Assembly: GCA_963665455.1 (NCBI GenBank)
Contig: OY762279.1
Span: 5,270,001-5,334,000 of the forward strand
Length of the DNA: 64,000 nucleotides
Direction of reading: 5' to 3'
DNA from: VXNE01 sp963665455
GTDB taxonomy: Bacteria > Pseudomonadota > Gammaproteobacteria > Pseudomonadales > Azotimanducaceae
Below the pieces are notes generated by a model. It did not search any database. It was not told the origin of the DNA and saw nothing but the letters and a program-made list of their open reading frames with translations. This document shows positions 36,932 through 45,559 of this stretch, piece after piece. The number at the start of each line of letters is the position of its first letter. The first letter of the stretch is position 1. The position numbers and the translations under genes are program-made.

Positions 36932-38167
36932 ATGCACCAGTCCCAGGGCTTCACGACGTCCATCGTCCATTCCGACCGCCTCGACCCGATAGAACACGGC
37001 TCGTTGCACAAGCCCGTGCACGCCACGGTCGCCTACGGATACGAGGATGCCAGGGACCTCGCCGGCGTCTTCCAGGGCACGCACGGCGGCTATTCCTACG
37101 GTCGGCAGGTCAATCCCACGGTGTCCGCGCTCGAGCGCAAGATCGACCGGATGGAAAACGGCCTCGCGAGCATCTGCTTCGGGACGGGCATGGGGGCGCT
37201 CGGGACCTTGCTCTTCGCGTTGCTGCGCGAGGGCGATCACTTCGTTTCCAGCGCGTTCCTGTTCGGCAACACCAACAGCCTCTTCCAGAGCTTCGCGGCG
37301 CACGGCGTGGACGTCACCTTCGTCGACGCCACCGACGTCGCGGCCGTCGAGGCGGCGCTGCGGCCCGAGACCCGGCTCGTGTTCGTCGAGACCATCGCGA
37401 ACCCGCGGACCCAGGTGAGCGACCTGGCCCGCGTCGGGGAACTGTGCCGCGAACGGGGGCTCGTCTACGTCGTGGACAACACGATGACGTCGCCGTGGCT
37501 ATTCCAGCCCGTGACCGTCGATGCCAGCCTGATCGTCAACAGCCTGACCAAGTACATCGGCGGCCACGGCAACGCCCTCGGCGGCGCGGTGACCGAGACG
37601 GGGCGGTTCGACTGGACCACCTTCGACAACATCTACGAGACGTACCGCCGGGGAGACCCGCAGCGCTGGGGCATCCAGCAGATACGCAAGAAGGGGCTCC
37701 GGGACTTCGGCGCGGCCATGGGCCCCGAGGCGGCGCACCACATCGCCATCGGCGCCGAAACTCTGGCTTTGCGCCTCACGCGCCAGTGCGCGAACGCCCG
37801 GGCGCTGACGGGGTTTCTCGACGGCCACGAGGGGGTCGCCAAGGTGCACTATCCCGGGTTGCCCGAGCACCCACAACACGCGCTCGCGAAGGAGTTGTTC
37901 CGCGAACCGGGCGCCCTGTTCAGCTTCGAGCTCGTGGAAGACGTGGATCTCTTCGACTTTCTGAACCGGCTGCGCGTGGTCGTCAAGTCCAGCAATCTTG
38001 GCGACAACCGCACCTTGGCGATACCCGTGGCGCATACCATTTACTACGAGATGGGACCGGAGCGGCGTGCGAGCATGGGCGTCGCGGACTCGCTGATCCG
38101 CATCTCCGTGGGCATCGAGGATACGGCGGACTTGTTGGGGGACTTCGAGCAGGCATTCGCCGGTTGA
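36932..38167 (+). CDS. PLP-dependent Cys/Met metabolism enzyme (cystathionine gamma-synthase family)
   Basis: A 411-residue fold-type I enzyme. YSYGRQVNPTVSALERKI, FGTGMGALGTL, YVVDNTMTSPWLFQP and the PLP lysine in NSLTKYIGGHGNALGG place it in the Cys_Met_Meta_PP family (cystathionine gamma-synthase, O-acyl-homoserine sulfhydrylase, methionine gamma-lyase). Family motifs do not decide among these. The ATG at 36932 starts 18 bp after the GGDEF-EAL gene. I saw no SAM riboswitch upstream. The next gene, purC, follows after 51 bp. Confidence 0.88.
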   Translation: MHQSQGFTTSIVHSDRLDPIEHGSLHKPVHATVAYGYEDARDLAGVFQGTHGGYSYGRQVNPTVSALERKIDRMENGLASICFGTGMGALGTLLFALLREGDHFVSSAFLFGNTNSLFQSFAAHGVDVTFVDATDVAAVEAALRPETRLVFVETIANPRTQVSDLARVGELCRERGLVYVVDNTMTSPWLFQPVTVDASLIVNSLTKYIGGHGNALGGAVTETGRFDWTTFDNIYETYRRGDPQRWGIQQIRKKGLRDFGAAMGPEAAHHIAIGAETLALRLTRQCANARALTGFLDGHEGVAKVHYPGLPEHPQHALAKELFREPGALFSFELVEDVDLFDFLNRLRVVVKSSNLGDNRTLAIPVAHTIYYEMGPERRASMGVADSLIRISVGIEDTADLLGDFEQAFAG

Positions 38168-38218
38168 CGCGGACAGCGGTCACACCACACCACACGAAAC
38201 GCGGGAGGACAGACAACG

Positions 38219-39151
38219 ATGGAAGCGGTCCTAAGCACGGATCTCGGATTGCCGAACAAGCGCTCGGGCAAGGTCCGGGACCTCTACGACATCACCCTGC
38301 CGGACGGCGACCCCGGCCTGCTGATCATCGCCACGGATCGCATCAGCGCCTTCGACGTCGTGATGGCGAACGGACTACCGGGCAAGGGGATCGTCCTGAC
38401 GCAGATTTCCCGGTTCTGGTTCGATCGTTTCGCCGACCGCTTCGACCATCACCTAGTGTCCACCGACGTCGCCGATCTGCCGGGCCTCAGCGCCGAACAA
38501 CGCCAAGCGCTACGGGGCCGCATCATGCTGTGCCGCGCGACCAAGGTGCTGCCGGTCGAGTGCATCGCGCGGGGCTACATCACCGGCAGCGGCTGGAAGG
38601 ACTATCAGCGTAGTGGGAAGGTGTGCGGCATTTCGCTGCCGGCGGGCCTCGTGAACTCCGACCGCCTGGAGCGGACGTTGTTCACGCCCTCGACCAAGGC
38701 CGAAATGGGCTTGCACGACGAGAACATCTCGTTCGACGAGGGTGCCGCCATCGTTGGCGAGGAAACGATGCGCTGGCTGGAGCAGAGCACGCTGGACCTA
38801 TACGAGGAAGCTCGCGCCTACGCCCTGGAGCGCGGCATCATCCTAGCCGACACCAAGTTCGAGTTCGGTCGCCTGGGCGGCACGGGCACTCCGTTGCTGA
38901 TCGATGAGATCTTCACGCCCGACAGTTCCCGCTTCTGGCCCGCCGACGACTGGGAACCCGGCCGCGAACAAGCGAGTTTCGACAAGCAGTACGTGCGCAA
39001 CTACCTGGAGACGGTCGTGGCGAGCGGTGAATGGGACAAGACGCCGCCGGGGCCCAAGCTGCCGGACGAGGTGGTCGAGAACACCATGGCGCGATATCTC
39101 GAAGCGTATGAGCGGCTGACGGGAGCGCCGCTCGACTTCGAGGCCGTCTAG
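38219..39151 (+). CDS. purC: Phosphoribosylaminoimidazole-succinocarboxamide synthase
   Basis: SAICAR synthetase of de novo purine synthesis, 310 residues, the longer form found in many Proteobacteria. NKRSGKVRDLYDI, IIATDRISAFDVVM, the central ECIARGYITGSGWKDYQ region, LADTKFEFG and LIDEIFTPDSSRFWP are all typical of the family. The ATG at 38219 is preceded by GGGAGG (spacing about 9). It is a housekeeping gene among accessory neighbours, with no linked pur genes. Confidence 0.96.
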   Translation: MEAVLSTDLGLPNKRSGKVRDLYDITLPDGDPGLLIIATDRISAFDVVMANGLPGKGIVLTQISRFWFDRFADRFDHHLVSTDVADLPGLSAEQRQALRGRIMLCRATKVLPVECIARGYITGSGWKDYQRSGKVCGISLPAGLVNSDRLERTLFTPSTKAEMGLHDENISFDEGAAIVGEETMRWLEQSTLDLYEEARAYALERGIILADTKFEFGRLGGTGTPLLIDEIFTPDSSRFWPADDWEPGREQASFDKQYVRNYLETVVASGEWDKTPPGPKLPDEVVENTMARYLEAYERLTGAPLDFEAV

Positions 39152-39178
39152 GCCAGGCCCGTTAGGCTGAATCCCGCC

Positions 39179-39541
39179 TTGGACTGGAACGCCTACAAGG
39201 CGCGCTGTGACCACCCGCGCGTGCTGTCGCGCTGGATGCTGACGCGTACCGCGCAGTGGGTCGATGCGCCGTGCGCCGCCCTGCTGCACGACGCCGCCAA
39301 GGTCGCACCCCTACCCAAGCCCCCCGGCCACAAAGGCGGTCCGGACACGGACATGTTCGAGGTGGACCTCGCCCCTGAGGTGGCCCGCGCCATTTTGCGG
39401 AGCGTACGTGACGCCGCCGAGACCTACGAGCGAGGCGATTCCGCGCCGAAGGAGAACGCTCGGCAAGCCCCCGCGCCGACCGCGAGCCTCAACGGCTACG
39501 TGGCCGCCTGGCGCGAATACTGCGACGCCGGACCCTCCTAA
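39179..39541 (+). CDS. Conserved hypothetical protein
   Basis: A 120-residue soluble protein beginning with TTG (WNAYKARCDHPRVLSRWML). The N-terminal half is acidic/helical; PLPKPPGHKGGPDTDMFEV and VARAILRSVRDAAETY follow. I do not recognise a family. It fills the 403-bp gap between purC and the biotin carboxylase on the same strand, and its codon usage matches its neighbours, which argues for a real gene. The start codon is uncertain. Confidence 0.55.
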   Translation: MDWNAYKARCDHPRVLSRWMLTRTAQWVDAPCAALLHDAAKVAPLPKPPGHKGGPDTDMFEVDLAPEVARAILRSVRDAAETYERGDSAPKENARQAPAPTASLNGYVAAWREYCDAGPS

Positions 39542-39554
39542 TCGGGCCACCACC

Positions 39555-40883
39555 GTGTTCCATCGCGTCTTCATCGCCAATCGGGGTGCCGTCGCCGGCC
39601 GCATCGTGCGCGCCTGCGCAGCCGCGGGCGCGGAATCCGTCGCGGCATACTCGGACATCGACGCGGACGCGCCCCACCTCGAAGCCGCCACGGCCACCGC
39701 CCGGCTGCCCGGCTACCTTCCCGAAGACACCTACCTGAACGCCGAGGCGTTGGTCGCGGCGGCCCGGGCGGCCGGGGCGGACGCCGTCCATCCCGGCTAC
39801 GGCTTCCTCGCGGAGAACGGCGACTTTGCCCGCGCGGTAACGAACGCCGACATCCGCTTCGTAGGCCCCGCGCCGCACCTAGTGGACGCCATGGGGCACA
39901 AGACCGAGGCCCGCGCCGTGATGCGCGAACATGGCTTTCCCGTCCATGCCGGCAGCCCGCTGGTCCAAGACGAGGCGACCGCACTCGAAGCCGCCACCGA
40001 GATCGGCTTCCCCGTCATCGTCAAGCCGGCCAACGGCGGGGGCGGCATCGGCATGACCGTCGCCGCCACGGAAGCGGACCTGGGCTTCGCCTTCCGGACC
40101 GCGACGACCCTCGCCGAACGCGCCTTCGGGGACGGCAGCGTCTATCTCGAGAAGTATCTGGCCCGACCGCGCCACATCGAGTTTCAGGTGCTCGGCGACG
40201 GCCAGGACGCCGCTACATTGTTCGAGCGGGAATGCTCCGTCCAGCGGCGGCACCAGAAACTCATCGAGGAGGCGCCCGCACCCAATCTCGACCGCGCCGC
40301 CGTCGATGCCGTCGCGGCACGGGCGGCTTCGGCCCTCGCCGCGGTCGGCTACGACAGCCTCGGCACCGTGGAGACGCTGTTCTCGGACGGAGAGTTCGGG
40401 TTCCTGGAGACCAACGCCCGGCTACAAGTGGAGCATGGGGTGACGGAGGAGGTGACCGGCGTCGACCTCGTGGTCGCCCAGCTTCGCCTCGCCGCCGGCG
40501 AACCGCTCTCCGAGATCATTCCGGACGACGTCGCCCTATCCGGGTTCGCCTTCGAGGCACGGGTCTACGCGGAAGACCCGGTGCGCCTGCTGCCCTCCGC
40601 CGGACGCCTCCTGACGTTTCGCCCACCCGCCCTGACCGGCGTGCGCACGGAGGTCGCCTACCGTGAAGGCCAAACCGTAACGCCCTACTACGACCCGCTG
40701 CTCGCCAAGGTCATCGGCGTCGGAACGACCCGGGAGCAGGCCATCGGGCGCACCCTCGTGGCCCTCAAGGCCTTCGACGTCCGGGGCGTCGAGACCAACC
40801 GCGCGACCCTACAGACCATCCTCGCGAGCGAGCCGTTCATCGCGGGCCGGCTGCATACCCGTTTCCTCGACGATCTGCTATAA
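39555..40883 (+). CDS. Biotin carboxylase subunit of an acyl-CoA carboxylase
   Basis: A 442-residue AccC-type enzyme that carboxylates biotin with bicarbonate and ATP. FHRVFIANRGAVAGRIVRA, VHPGYGFLAENGDFA, the ATP-grasp loop KPANGGGGIGM, RPRHIEFQVLGDG, ECSVQRRHQK and ETNARLQVEHGVTEE are diagnostic. GTG at 39555 gives the family N-terminus. It is followed 163 bp later by a tiny biotinyl carrier gene and no carboxyltransferase, so the acceptor (acetyl-, propionyl-CoA, urea or other) cannot be named. Confidence 0.88.
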   Translation: MFHRVFIANRGAVAGRIVRACAAAGAESVAAYSDIDADAPHLEAATATARLPGYLPEDTYLNAEALVAAARAAGADAVHPGYGFLAENGDFARAVTNADIRFVGPAPHLVDAMGHKTEARAVMREHGFPVHAGSPLVQDEATALEAATEIGFPVIVKPANGGGGIGMTVAATEADLGFAFRTATTLAERAFGDGSVYLEKYLARPRHIEFQVLGDGQDAATLFERECSVQRRHQKLIEEAPAPNLDRAAVDAVAARAASALAAVGYDSLGTVETLFSDGEFGFLETNARLQVEHGVTEEVTGVDLVVAQLRLAAGEPLSEIIPDDVALSGFAFEARVYAEDPVRLLPSAGRLLTFRPPALTGVRTEVAYREGQTVTPYYDPLLAKVIGVGTTREQAIGRTLVALKAFDVRGVETNRATLQTILASEPFIAGRLHTRFLDDLL

Positions 40884-40901
40884 CCCGCAACCGCGAATGG
40901 A

Positions 40902-40937
40902 ACCACCGCCCCAGGGAGCGCGGCGACCGGCGGTGGT
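40902..40937 (+). repeat. Hairpin between biotin carboxylase and carrier genes
   Basis: ACCACCGCC (40902-40910) pairs with GGCGGTGGT (40929-40937), a perfect 9-bp GC-rich stem with an 18-base loop and no T-run. It lies in the 163-bp spacer of the likely bicistronic unit and could stabilise or process the mRNA, or be a Rho-region structure. Confidence 0.4.
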
Positions 40938-41046
40938 GGTGCCATAGGGGGGCGGTGTGGCTGGGCCGGAGGCGGCGTCGGCGCGCACGGGCAGCGAACC
41001 GCCGGACCCGCTTAGGGCGGTTTTGGCACGTAACCGGGAGCAACGC

Positions 41047-41268
41047 ATGGCGCGGATCGAGGTGGAGAGTGAGGTCACCGGCAACGTCTGGAAGGTCGAG
41101 GTCGAGGTCGGCGACAGCGTCGAGGAAGGCGACGTCCTCCTGATCCTGGAGTCCATGAAGATGGAGATCCCCGTCGAGAGCCCCGCGCCGGGAACCGTTT
41201 CCGAACTGCTGGTCCGGGAGGAGGACCAGGTGGAGGAGGATCAGGTGGTGGCGGTGCTGGACGCGTGA
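41047..41268 (+). CDS. Stand-alone biotinyl (BCCP-like) carrier protein
   Basis: A 73-residue protein that is essentially one biotinyl domain: VTGNVWKVEVEVGDSVEEGD, then LLILESMKMEIPVESPAPG with biotin lysine Lys38, then the second half-barrel ending VVAVLDA. The ATG at 41047 follows GGGAG. An in-frame upstream start at 40957 would add 30 residues without domain character. It presumably accepts the carboxyl group from the biotin carboxylase just upstream. Such miniature carriers occur in some Actinobacteria and Proteobacteria. Confidence 0.88.
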   Translation: MARIEVESEVTGNVWKVEVEVGDSVEEGDVLLILESMKMEIPVESPAPGTVSELLVREEDQVEEDQVVAVLDA

Positions 41269-41435
41269 CGGCCGACCCGCCGATGCAGGCACGGAGTTCT
41301 CGCGACCCGTGCTGACGCGCCGGCGCGCAGGGGAATTCCGACACGTCTGTCCGAAGTCGCGCTGACTGCCGGTGAAGGATTGACCCCGGCACGGCAAGGC
41401 GGTTTAGTCCGACGAGGAGAGCAGGCGCACCGTTC

Positions 41436-41717
41436 GTGGCTGAGTTGGCCCAAGAAGGTCTAACCGAGAAGATACGCAGCGCTATGCGCGAAGAGCTGTC
41501 GGCGACACAAGACAGTTTGCTACTAATCGCGGGGGGCTCCCTGTTGGGTGTTCTAGGGCTCGTCTTGTCGGTGTGGATTTCCGAACCTGTCAGAAATGTG
41601 ATCCTCGGCTACGGGGGACTGATCGGCCCCGGGATGGTGGCACTCGGCACGGTAGTCGTACTGTGGACGACGCTGCGAAGACGGGCGCCGGACAAAGAGA
41701 CTGATCGCAACCCATGA
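41436..41717 (+). CDS. Small hypothetical membrane protein
   Basis: A 93-residue protein starting with GTG. An amphipathic N-terminal helix (about 1-26) is followed by two TM segments (LLLIAGGSLLGVLGLVLSVW and GYGGLIGPGMVALGTVVVLW) and a charged tail. No family recognised. Its TGA overlaps the ATG of the thioesterase gene (ATGA), which supports expression as a two-gene unit. Confidence 0.5.
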   Translation: MAELAQEGLTEKIRSAMREELSATQDSLLLIAGGSLLGVLGLVLSVWISEPVRNVILGYGGLIGPGMVALGTVVVLWTTLRRRAPDKETDRNP

Positions 41718-42160
41718 GCGCACCACACATTGCCCCCAAGTTCGAGTTCAACGACAAGGTCGCGGACAGCTTCCTCGCGAACCGCAGGACGTCCGGCGGG
41801 CTGCACGACTTCCTTGGGTTCACCACGGTCGCCGTCGGACCAGGCACCATGCAGGGACGCTTCGAGGTGCGCGACGAGTTCCTCACCGCCTTCGGCAACA
41901 TGCACGGCGGCGTGCTGTCCGCCTTCTGCGACCACCTCCTCGGGACCGTCTGCTACCCCGTGATGAAGGAGGGGCAGTGGGCCGCGACGACAGAGTTCAA
42001 GATCAACCTGACGCGGCCAGTCACGAAGGGTGAGGTCGACGGCTACGCGACGATCGTGACCATGGGCCGGACCCAGGCGGTGGTGCGCATCGACGTGCAC
42101 AACGGCGGGCGGCTCTGCGCGATGGCGCAGGGGACCGTCACGATCATGGATTTCAGATAG
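41714..42160 (+). CDS. PaaI-family hotdog thioesterase
   Basis: A 148-residue acyl-CoA thioesterase candidate with the hotdog fold. FGNMHGGVLSAFCDHLLGTV contains the conserved HGG turn and the acidic helix, and TTEFKINLTRPVTKGEV is the conserved second strand. PaaI-type enzymes release stalled aromatic CoA or medium-chain acyl-CoA esters. Immediately upstream of the PhyH-like oxygenase gene (10-bp gap), suggesting co-expression. Confidence 0.85.
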   Translation: MSAPHIAPKFEFNDKVADSFLANRRTSGGLHDFLGFTTVAVGPGTMQGRFEVRDEFLTAFGNMHGGVLSAFCDHLLGTVCYPVMKEGQWAATTEFKINLTRPVTKGEVDGYATIVTMGRTQAVVRIDVHNGGRLCAMAQGTVTIMDFR

Positions 42161-42170
42161 GCTACGTCCC

Positions 42171-42938
42171 GTGACCCCGGAGGAGCGGTTTCGCTTCGAC
42201 CTGCAGGGCTACGTCGTCGTTCCGGGGGTGCTGGCGCCTGACGAGTGCACGGAGCTATCCGAACTCGCCGACAAAGCCTGGCCCCGAGCGCCCGACGACG
42301 GTCCGTACCGGCGCGTGGAGGCGTTCTCGCGCTGGGGAAAGCCGTTTCTCGACCTCATGGACCACACGACGATCCTGCCCTACCTCATCGAACTCGTCGG
42401 ATCCCGCCTACGCGCCGACCACGACTACACGATCTTCACGCGGAAGGGCACGGATCCCCACCGCCTCCACGGCGGGCCCCGACGCTACGAGACGGACCAC
42501 TGGTACTACTACAGCGACGGGATCATGCGGAACGGCCTCACCGTCGCGACCTGGGCGCTCACGGACGCGGGCGCCGGCGACGGCGGCTTCGTCTGCGTCC
42601 CCGGCAGCCACAAGACGAACTTCCTCCCCAACCTGCCGGACGACGTGCGCCGGATGGAGCGCTGGCCCGATTACGTCCACCAGCCGCCGGTTCGGGCCGG
42701 AGACGTGCTGATCTTCACGGAGGCGCTGATTCACGGCGCAGCGCCTTGGCGTGCCGAGCACGAGCGGCGGGCGCTGCTCTACAAGTACAGCCCGCCGCAC
42801 TCGACTTGGAGGAAGGTGCCGTACGACATCGGGGCGTATCCCGAGGCTACCGAACGGCAGCGGCGGCTGATGGCACCGCCGTCGGTCGAGGACCATCCGA
42901 AGGTGCTGGAGGGCAGATCGGGAAGTCCTCCACCCTAA
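42171..42938 (+). CDS. Phytanoyl-CoA dioxygenase (PhyH) family protein
   Basis: A 255-residue Fe(II)/2-oxoglutarate oxygenase candidate starting with GTG. FDLQGYVVVPGVLAPDEC is the family N-terminus. DHWYYYSDGIMRNGLTVATWAL and GGFVCVPGSHKTNF form the core, and LIHGAAPW carries the distal His ligand. The proximal HxD is not obvious (candidates in LHGGPRRYETDH), so metal ligation should be confirmed. The substrate is unknown. Convergent with the enoyl-CoA hydratase gene across a 105-bp gap that holds nothing recognisable. Confidence 0.82.
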   Translation: MTPEERFRFDLQGYVVVPGVLAPDECTELSELADKAWPRAPDDGPYRRVEAFSRWGKPFLDLMDHTTILPYLIELVGSRLRADHDYTIFTRKGTDPHRLHGGPRRYETDHWYYYSDGIMRNGLTVATWALTDAGAGDGGFVCVPGSHKTNFLPNLPDDVRRMERWPDYVHQPPVRAGDVLIFTEALIHGAAPWRAEHERRALLYKYSPPHSTWRKVPYDIGAYPEATERQRRLMAPPSVEDHPKVLEGRSGSPPP

Positions 42939-43043
42939 GCCACGGTTGGGGGAGGGCATACACGACCCCGACGCGACACCCTCGGTGCCCCGATCCTGAC
43001 GCCTCCGGCCAACGCACCATCCGAACCGTCGACGACAAGCACC

Positions 43044-43880
43044 CTACTTCCGCGCAAAGCTCGCCATGAACTCCGGATCGATCGGCATCCCCGAGGTCAG
43101 CTTGAAGTGCGTGTGCAGCATGTGGTGCAGCGCGAACGCGGTCTGGTTCGTGCTCGTGCGGCCGGCGTTGTCCTCCGCCGCGTTCACGGCCATCTTCGTG
43201 ATCTTGAGGCTGAAGAGGTTCTTGGCCGCGATCCGCCGTGCCATCGCCAGGGTGAAGGACTCCAGCTCCTCCCGTGGGACGACATGGTTCACCGCCCCGA
43301 GACGGAGCGCGTCGGCGGCGCTGACCTCGTCCGACGTGAAGAGCATTTCCTTGGCCTTGCGCACGCCCAGCTCGTACGGGTGATTGAAGAACTCCGCGCC
43401 GCAAATCCCCATCGCCACGGTGTTGTCCTGGAACGTCGCGTCCTCGGACGCGATGACGATGTCGAACGGCCACACGAGCATCACGCCGCCGGCGATGACC
43501 TTGCCGTGCACTTCCACCATGGTGGGCTTCGGCAGGTTGCGCCAGCGTTCGCAGAAGCCGAGATATATCTCCTGCTCCCGCGCGAACTGGGCCTCCGCCC
43601 CGTCCCCGTCGAAGCCACCCCAGGTGGTGACGGTCTTGAACTCCTTCTGGGTCTCCCGGGGCGACCGCTCGCGCAGGTCGTGGCCGGAGGAGAAGTGCGG
43701 ACCGTTCGCGGCGACGATGATCACCTTGATGGCGTCGTCCTGCGCCGCGTGGTCGAGTGCGTCGTTCAGTTCGTAGAGCATGCGCGTGTCCTGTGCGTTC
43801 CGGGCCTTGGGCCGGTTCAGGACGATGCGCGCGATGTTGGCCTCGGGCGTCTTGTAGAGGATTTGGGAGAAAATGGGCAT
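43044..43880 (-). CDS. Enoyl-CoA hydratase/isomerase family protein
   Basis: A 278-residue crotonase-fold enzyme. IARIVLNRPKARNAQ, the oxyanion-hole segments HFSSGHDL and EVHGKVIAGGVMLVWPFD, and AMGICGAEFFNHPYELG are visible. The usual catalytic Glu pair is not clearly at the standard positions, so the exact reaction (hydration, isomerisation, hydrolysis) is open. It lies 25 bp after the DUF4242 gene and is likely in one operon with it, divergent from the amidohydrolase at 44259. Confidence 0.87.
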   Translation of the reverse strand: MPIFSQILYKTPEANIARIVLNRPKARNAQDTRMLYELNDALDHAAQDDAIKVIIVAANGPHFSSGHDLRERSPRETQKEFKTVTTWGGFDGDGAEAQFAREQEIYLGFCERWRNLPKPTMVEVHGKVIAGGVMLVWPFDIVIASEDATFQDNTVAMGICGAEFFNHPYELGVRKAKEMLFTSDEVSAADALRLGAVNHVVPREELESFTLAMARRIAAKNLFSLKITKMAVNAAEDNAGRTSTNQTAFALHHMLHTHFKLTSGMPIDPEFMASFARK

Positions 43881-43905
43881 ACGTCTGATCCCCTTCGCGT
43901 CGTGG

Positions 43906-44193
43906 TCAGTCCGCTTCGGCGGTGACCGGGTCGATCATGCGCTTGACCGGCGTGACCACGCTCGCCGGGAAGCCGCTGCGCTCGGCATGCTCGTCGATGA
44001 GTGCGGGGTCGTCGGCGATGTAGATGCAGAAGGTCTTGTCGCCGGCGACGTAGGAGTGCTCCCACTGGATGTTCTTGTTCTCGGCCTTCATCTCGGCGAG
44101 CACGCCGTTCGACTTCTGCGACGCCTCGCGCAGCGCGTCGCGCTCGGCGGAGCCGATCTCGGGGATGTCTCGTTCGATCACGTATCTGGGCAT
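43906..44193 (-). CDS. DUF4242 protein (SCO4226-like, possible metal binder)
   Basis: A 95-residue ferredoxin-like small protein. MPRYVIERDIPEIGS and QWEHSYVAGDKTFCIYIADD, followed by IDEHAERSGFPASVV, match DUF4242, one member of which (SCO4226) binds nickel. The ATG at 44193 is preceded by a GGAGGA-type site. First gene of a pair with the enoyl-CoA hydratase gene. Function is unknown for the family. Confidence 0.85.
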   Translation of the reverse strand: MPRYVIERDIPEIGSAERDALREASQKSNGVLAEMKAENKNIQWEHSYVAGDKTFCIYIADDPALIDEHAERSGFPASVVTPVKRMIDPVTAEAD

Positions 44194-44258
44194 GGATTCT
44201 CCTCCGGACTGTTTGTGTCACTCGACACGGGCGAGCCGGGGAGCCTACGCTAGCGACG

Positions 44259-45245
44259 ATGAGCACGCCACACCGGGTCATCGACATCCACGCCCACGCC
44301 GTCCTCGAGGCCGGTTTCGGCGCGGCGGGCCGGTACGGGCCGGAACTCGGGATCGACGGGGACGGAGCGTCGTTCTTCCGCATCGGCGAATTCCGCATGC
44401 CCATCGTGTACCGCAGCACCGCGTTCATGGACATCGGCAAGCGCCTCGAACTGATGGACAACCTCGGCATCGACCTCCAACTCCTCTCGCCCAATCCCCT
44501 GACCTTCTTCCACGGCATCGAGCCAGATTTGGCGCACCGGTTTTGCCGCGTACATAACGACGCCATGGCCGAAGTCGTGGCGGGACACCCGGGAAGGCTG
44601 CTCGGCGCCGCCGCGTTGCCGATGCAGGCTCCCGACGCGGCCGGGAGGGAGCTTGAGCGGGCGGTCCAAGAGCTGGGTCTAGTCGCCGCGTATGTCGGCA
44701 CGGACTATCCGTTTCCCCTCGACGACCCCCGTCTGGACGATCTTTACCGCACGTTCGTAGCGCTCGACGTACCGCTGTTCCTGCATCCTTCCTCCACTGG
44801 CGGCGCGGGACTGCAGACGGATCCGAGGCTCCGCCGCTTCGATCTGGAGCTGATGGTCGGCTACGCCTACGACGAGTCCCTAGCGGTGGCGTCCCTCGTC
44901 TTCGGCGGCGTGCTGGAACGGCATCCGGAGCTCGACATCTGCATCTCCCACGGAGGCGGCGCGATGCCCTTCCTGATCGGGCGGTACGAGGGCCTCGCCC
45001 GAAGCCGGGGCTGGGCGCCGCAGTCGGTCTTGGAGAACGGTTTTCGCCACGAGGTGCGCAAGCTCTGGTTCGATGCGCACGTCGAAGGACAGGGCGCGCT
45101 CGACCTGCTGATCGACGCCGTCGGGAAGGACCGGCTGGTCTACGGCACGAACTTCGCCGGCTGGGACACGCCGACGGCCACGTCCCCGTTCGATGCGAGC
45201 CTGACGCCGAACGCGGAGAAGCTGCTGCGGCTCGGAGGGAGCTGA
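44259..45245 (+). CDS. Amidohydrolase 2 family (ACMSD-like) hydrolase/decarboxylase
   Basis: A 328-residue TIM-barrel protein. VIDIHAHAVLEAGFG supplies the His-x-His pair, PLFLHPSS and ICISHGGGAMPF supply the later His ligands. The position of the family's catalytic Asp (usually GTDYP/GSDYP) reads YGTNFAGWD, so that Asp is Asn in this protein unless the Asp two or three residues on substitutes. Family members decarboxylate or hydrolyse aromatic acids (ACMSD, gamma-resorcylate). The ATG at 44259 gives MSTPHRVIDIHAHA. Divergent from DUF4242-ECH. Confidence 0.85.
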   Translation: MSTPHRVIDIHAHAVLEAGFGAAGRYGPELGIDGDGASFFRIGEFRMPIVYRSTAFMDIGKRLELMDNLGIDLQLLSPNPLTFFHGIEPDLAHRFCRVHNDAMAEVVAGHPGRLLGAAALPMQAPDAAGRELERAVQELGLVAAYVGTDYPFPLDDPRLDDLYRTFVALDVPLFLHPSSTGGAGLQTDPRLRRFDLELMVGYAYDESLAVASLVFGGVLERHPELDICISHGGGAMPFLIGRYEGLARSRGWAPQSVLENGFRHEVRKLWFDAHVEGQGALDLLIDAVGKDRLVYGTNFAGWDTPTATSPFDASLTPNAEKLLRLGGS

Positions 45246-45309
45246 GTCCCTTCGTGCACCGTCGGATCAGGCCCTTGGGGTTGATCGCCGCTCGAGCGGC
45301 ACGACCAGG

Positions 45310-45537
45310 TCAGGCGAACTCGTAGACAGGGGTTTCGATCATGCGTACGGGACGGGGCCGTTCCCTGACGATCTCGTGCAATCGTTCCACCGTTTCCGGC
45401 GAGAAGTGGTTCTCACCGGTTTCAACGTTGACACGCGCGGGAACGTTCTTGATGACAAAGAACTGCCCCCCCGACTCGAGGTGATACGTGACCCTCCTAT
45501 CCACCAAGGTCTCGCTCCAGCCCGCGCTACCGGTCAT
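45310..45537 (-). CDS. YgiT/MqsA-like antitoxin C-terminal domain without zinc finger
   Basis: A 75-residue protein. RRVTYHLESGGQFFVIKNVPA, then ETGENHFSPETVERLHEIV and a C-terminal MIETPVYEFA, match the C-terminal part of YgiT-type antitoxin/zinc-finger proteins. The CxxC zinc-finger residues of that family are absent (the position before ETGE reads VNV). No MqsR-like toxin gene is adjacent. It may be a relic, a solo regulator or an unrelated fold with the same motif. It follows the SDR gene after 22 bp on the same strand. Confidence 0.65.
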   Translation of the reverse strand: MTGSAGWSETLVDRRVTYHLESGGQFFVIKNVPARVNVETGENHFSPETVERLHEIVRERPRPVRMIETPVYEFA

Positions 45538-45559
45538 GTCCTATCTCCTCGCTAGCGGG

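Noticed and set aside
45287..45300. Perfect 14-bp palindrome GCCGCTCGAGCGGC between amidohydrolase and YgiT-like genes
   Set aside because: Short, no T-run on either side; expected by chance in GC-rich DNA, though it could contribute to a bidirectional Rho-type end.
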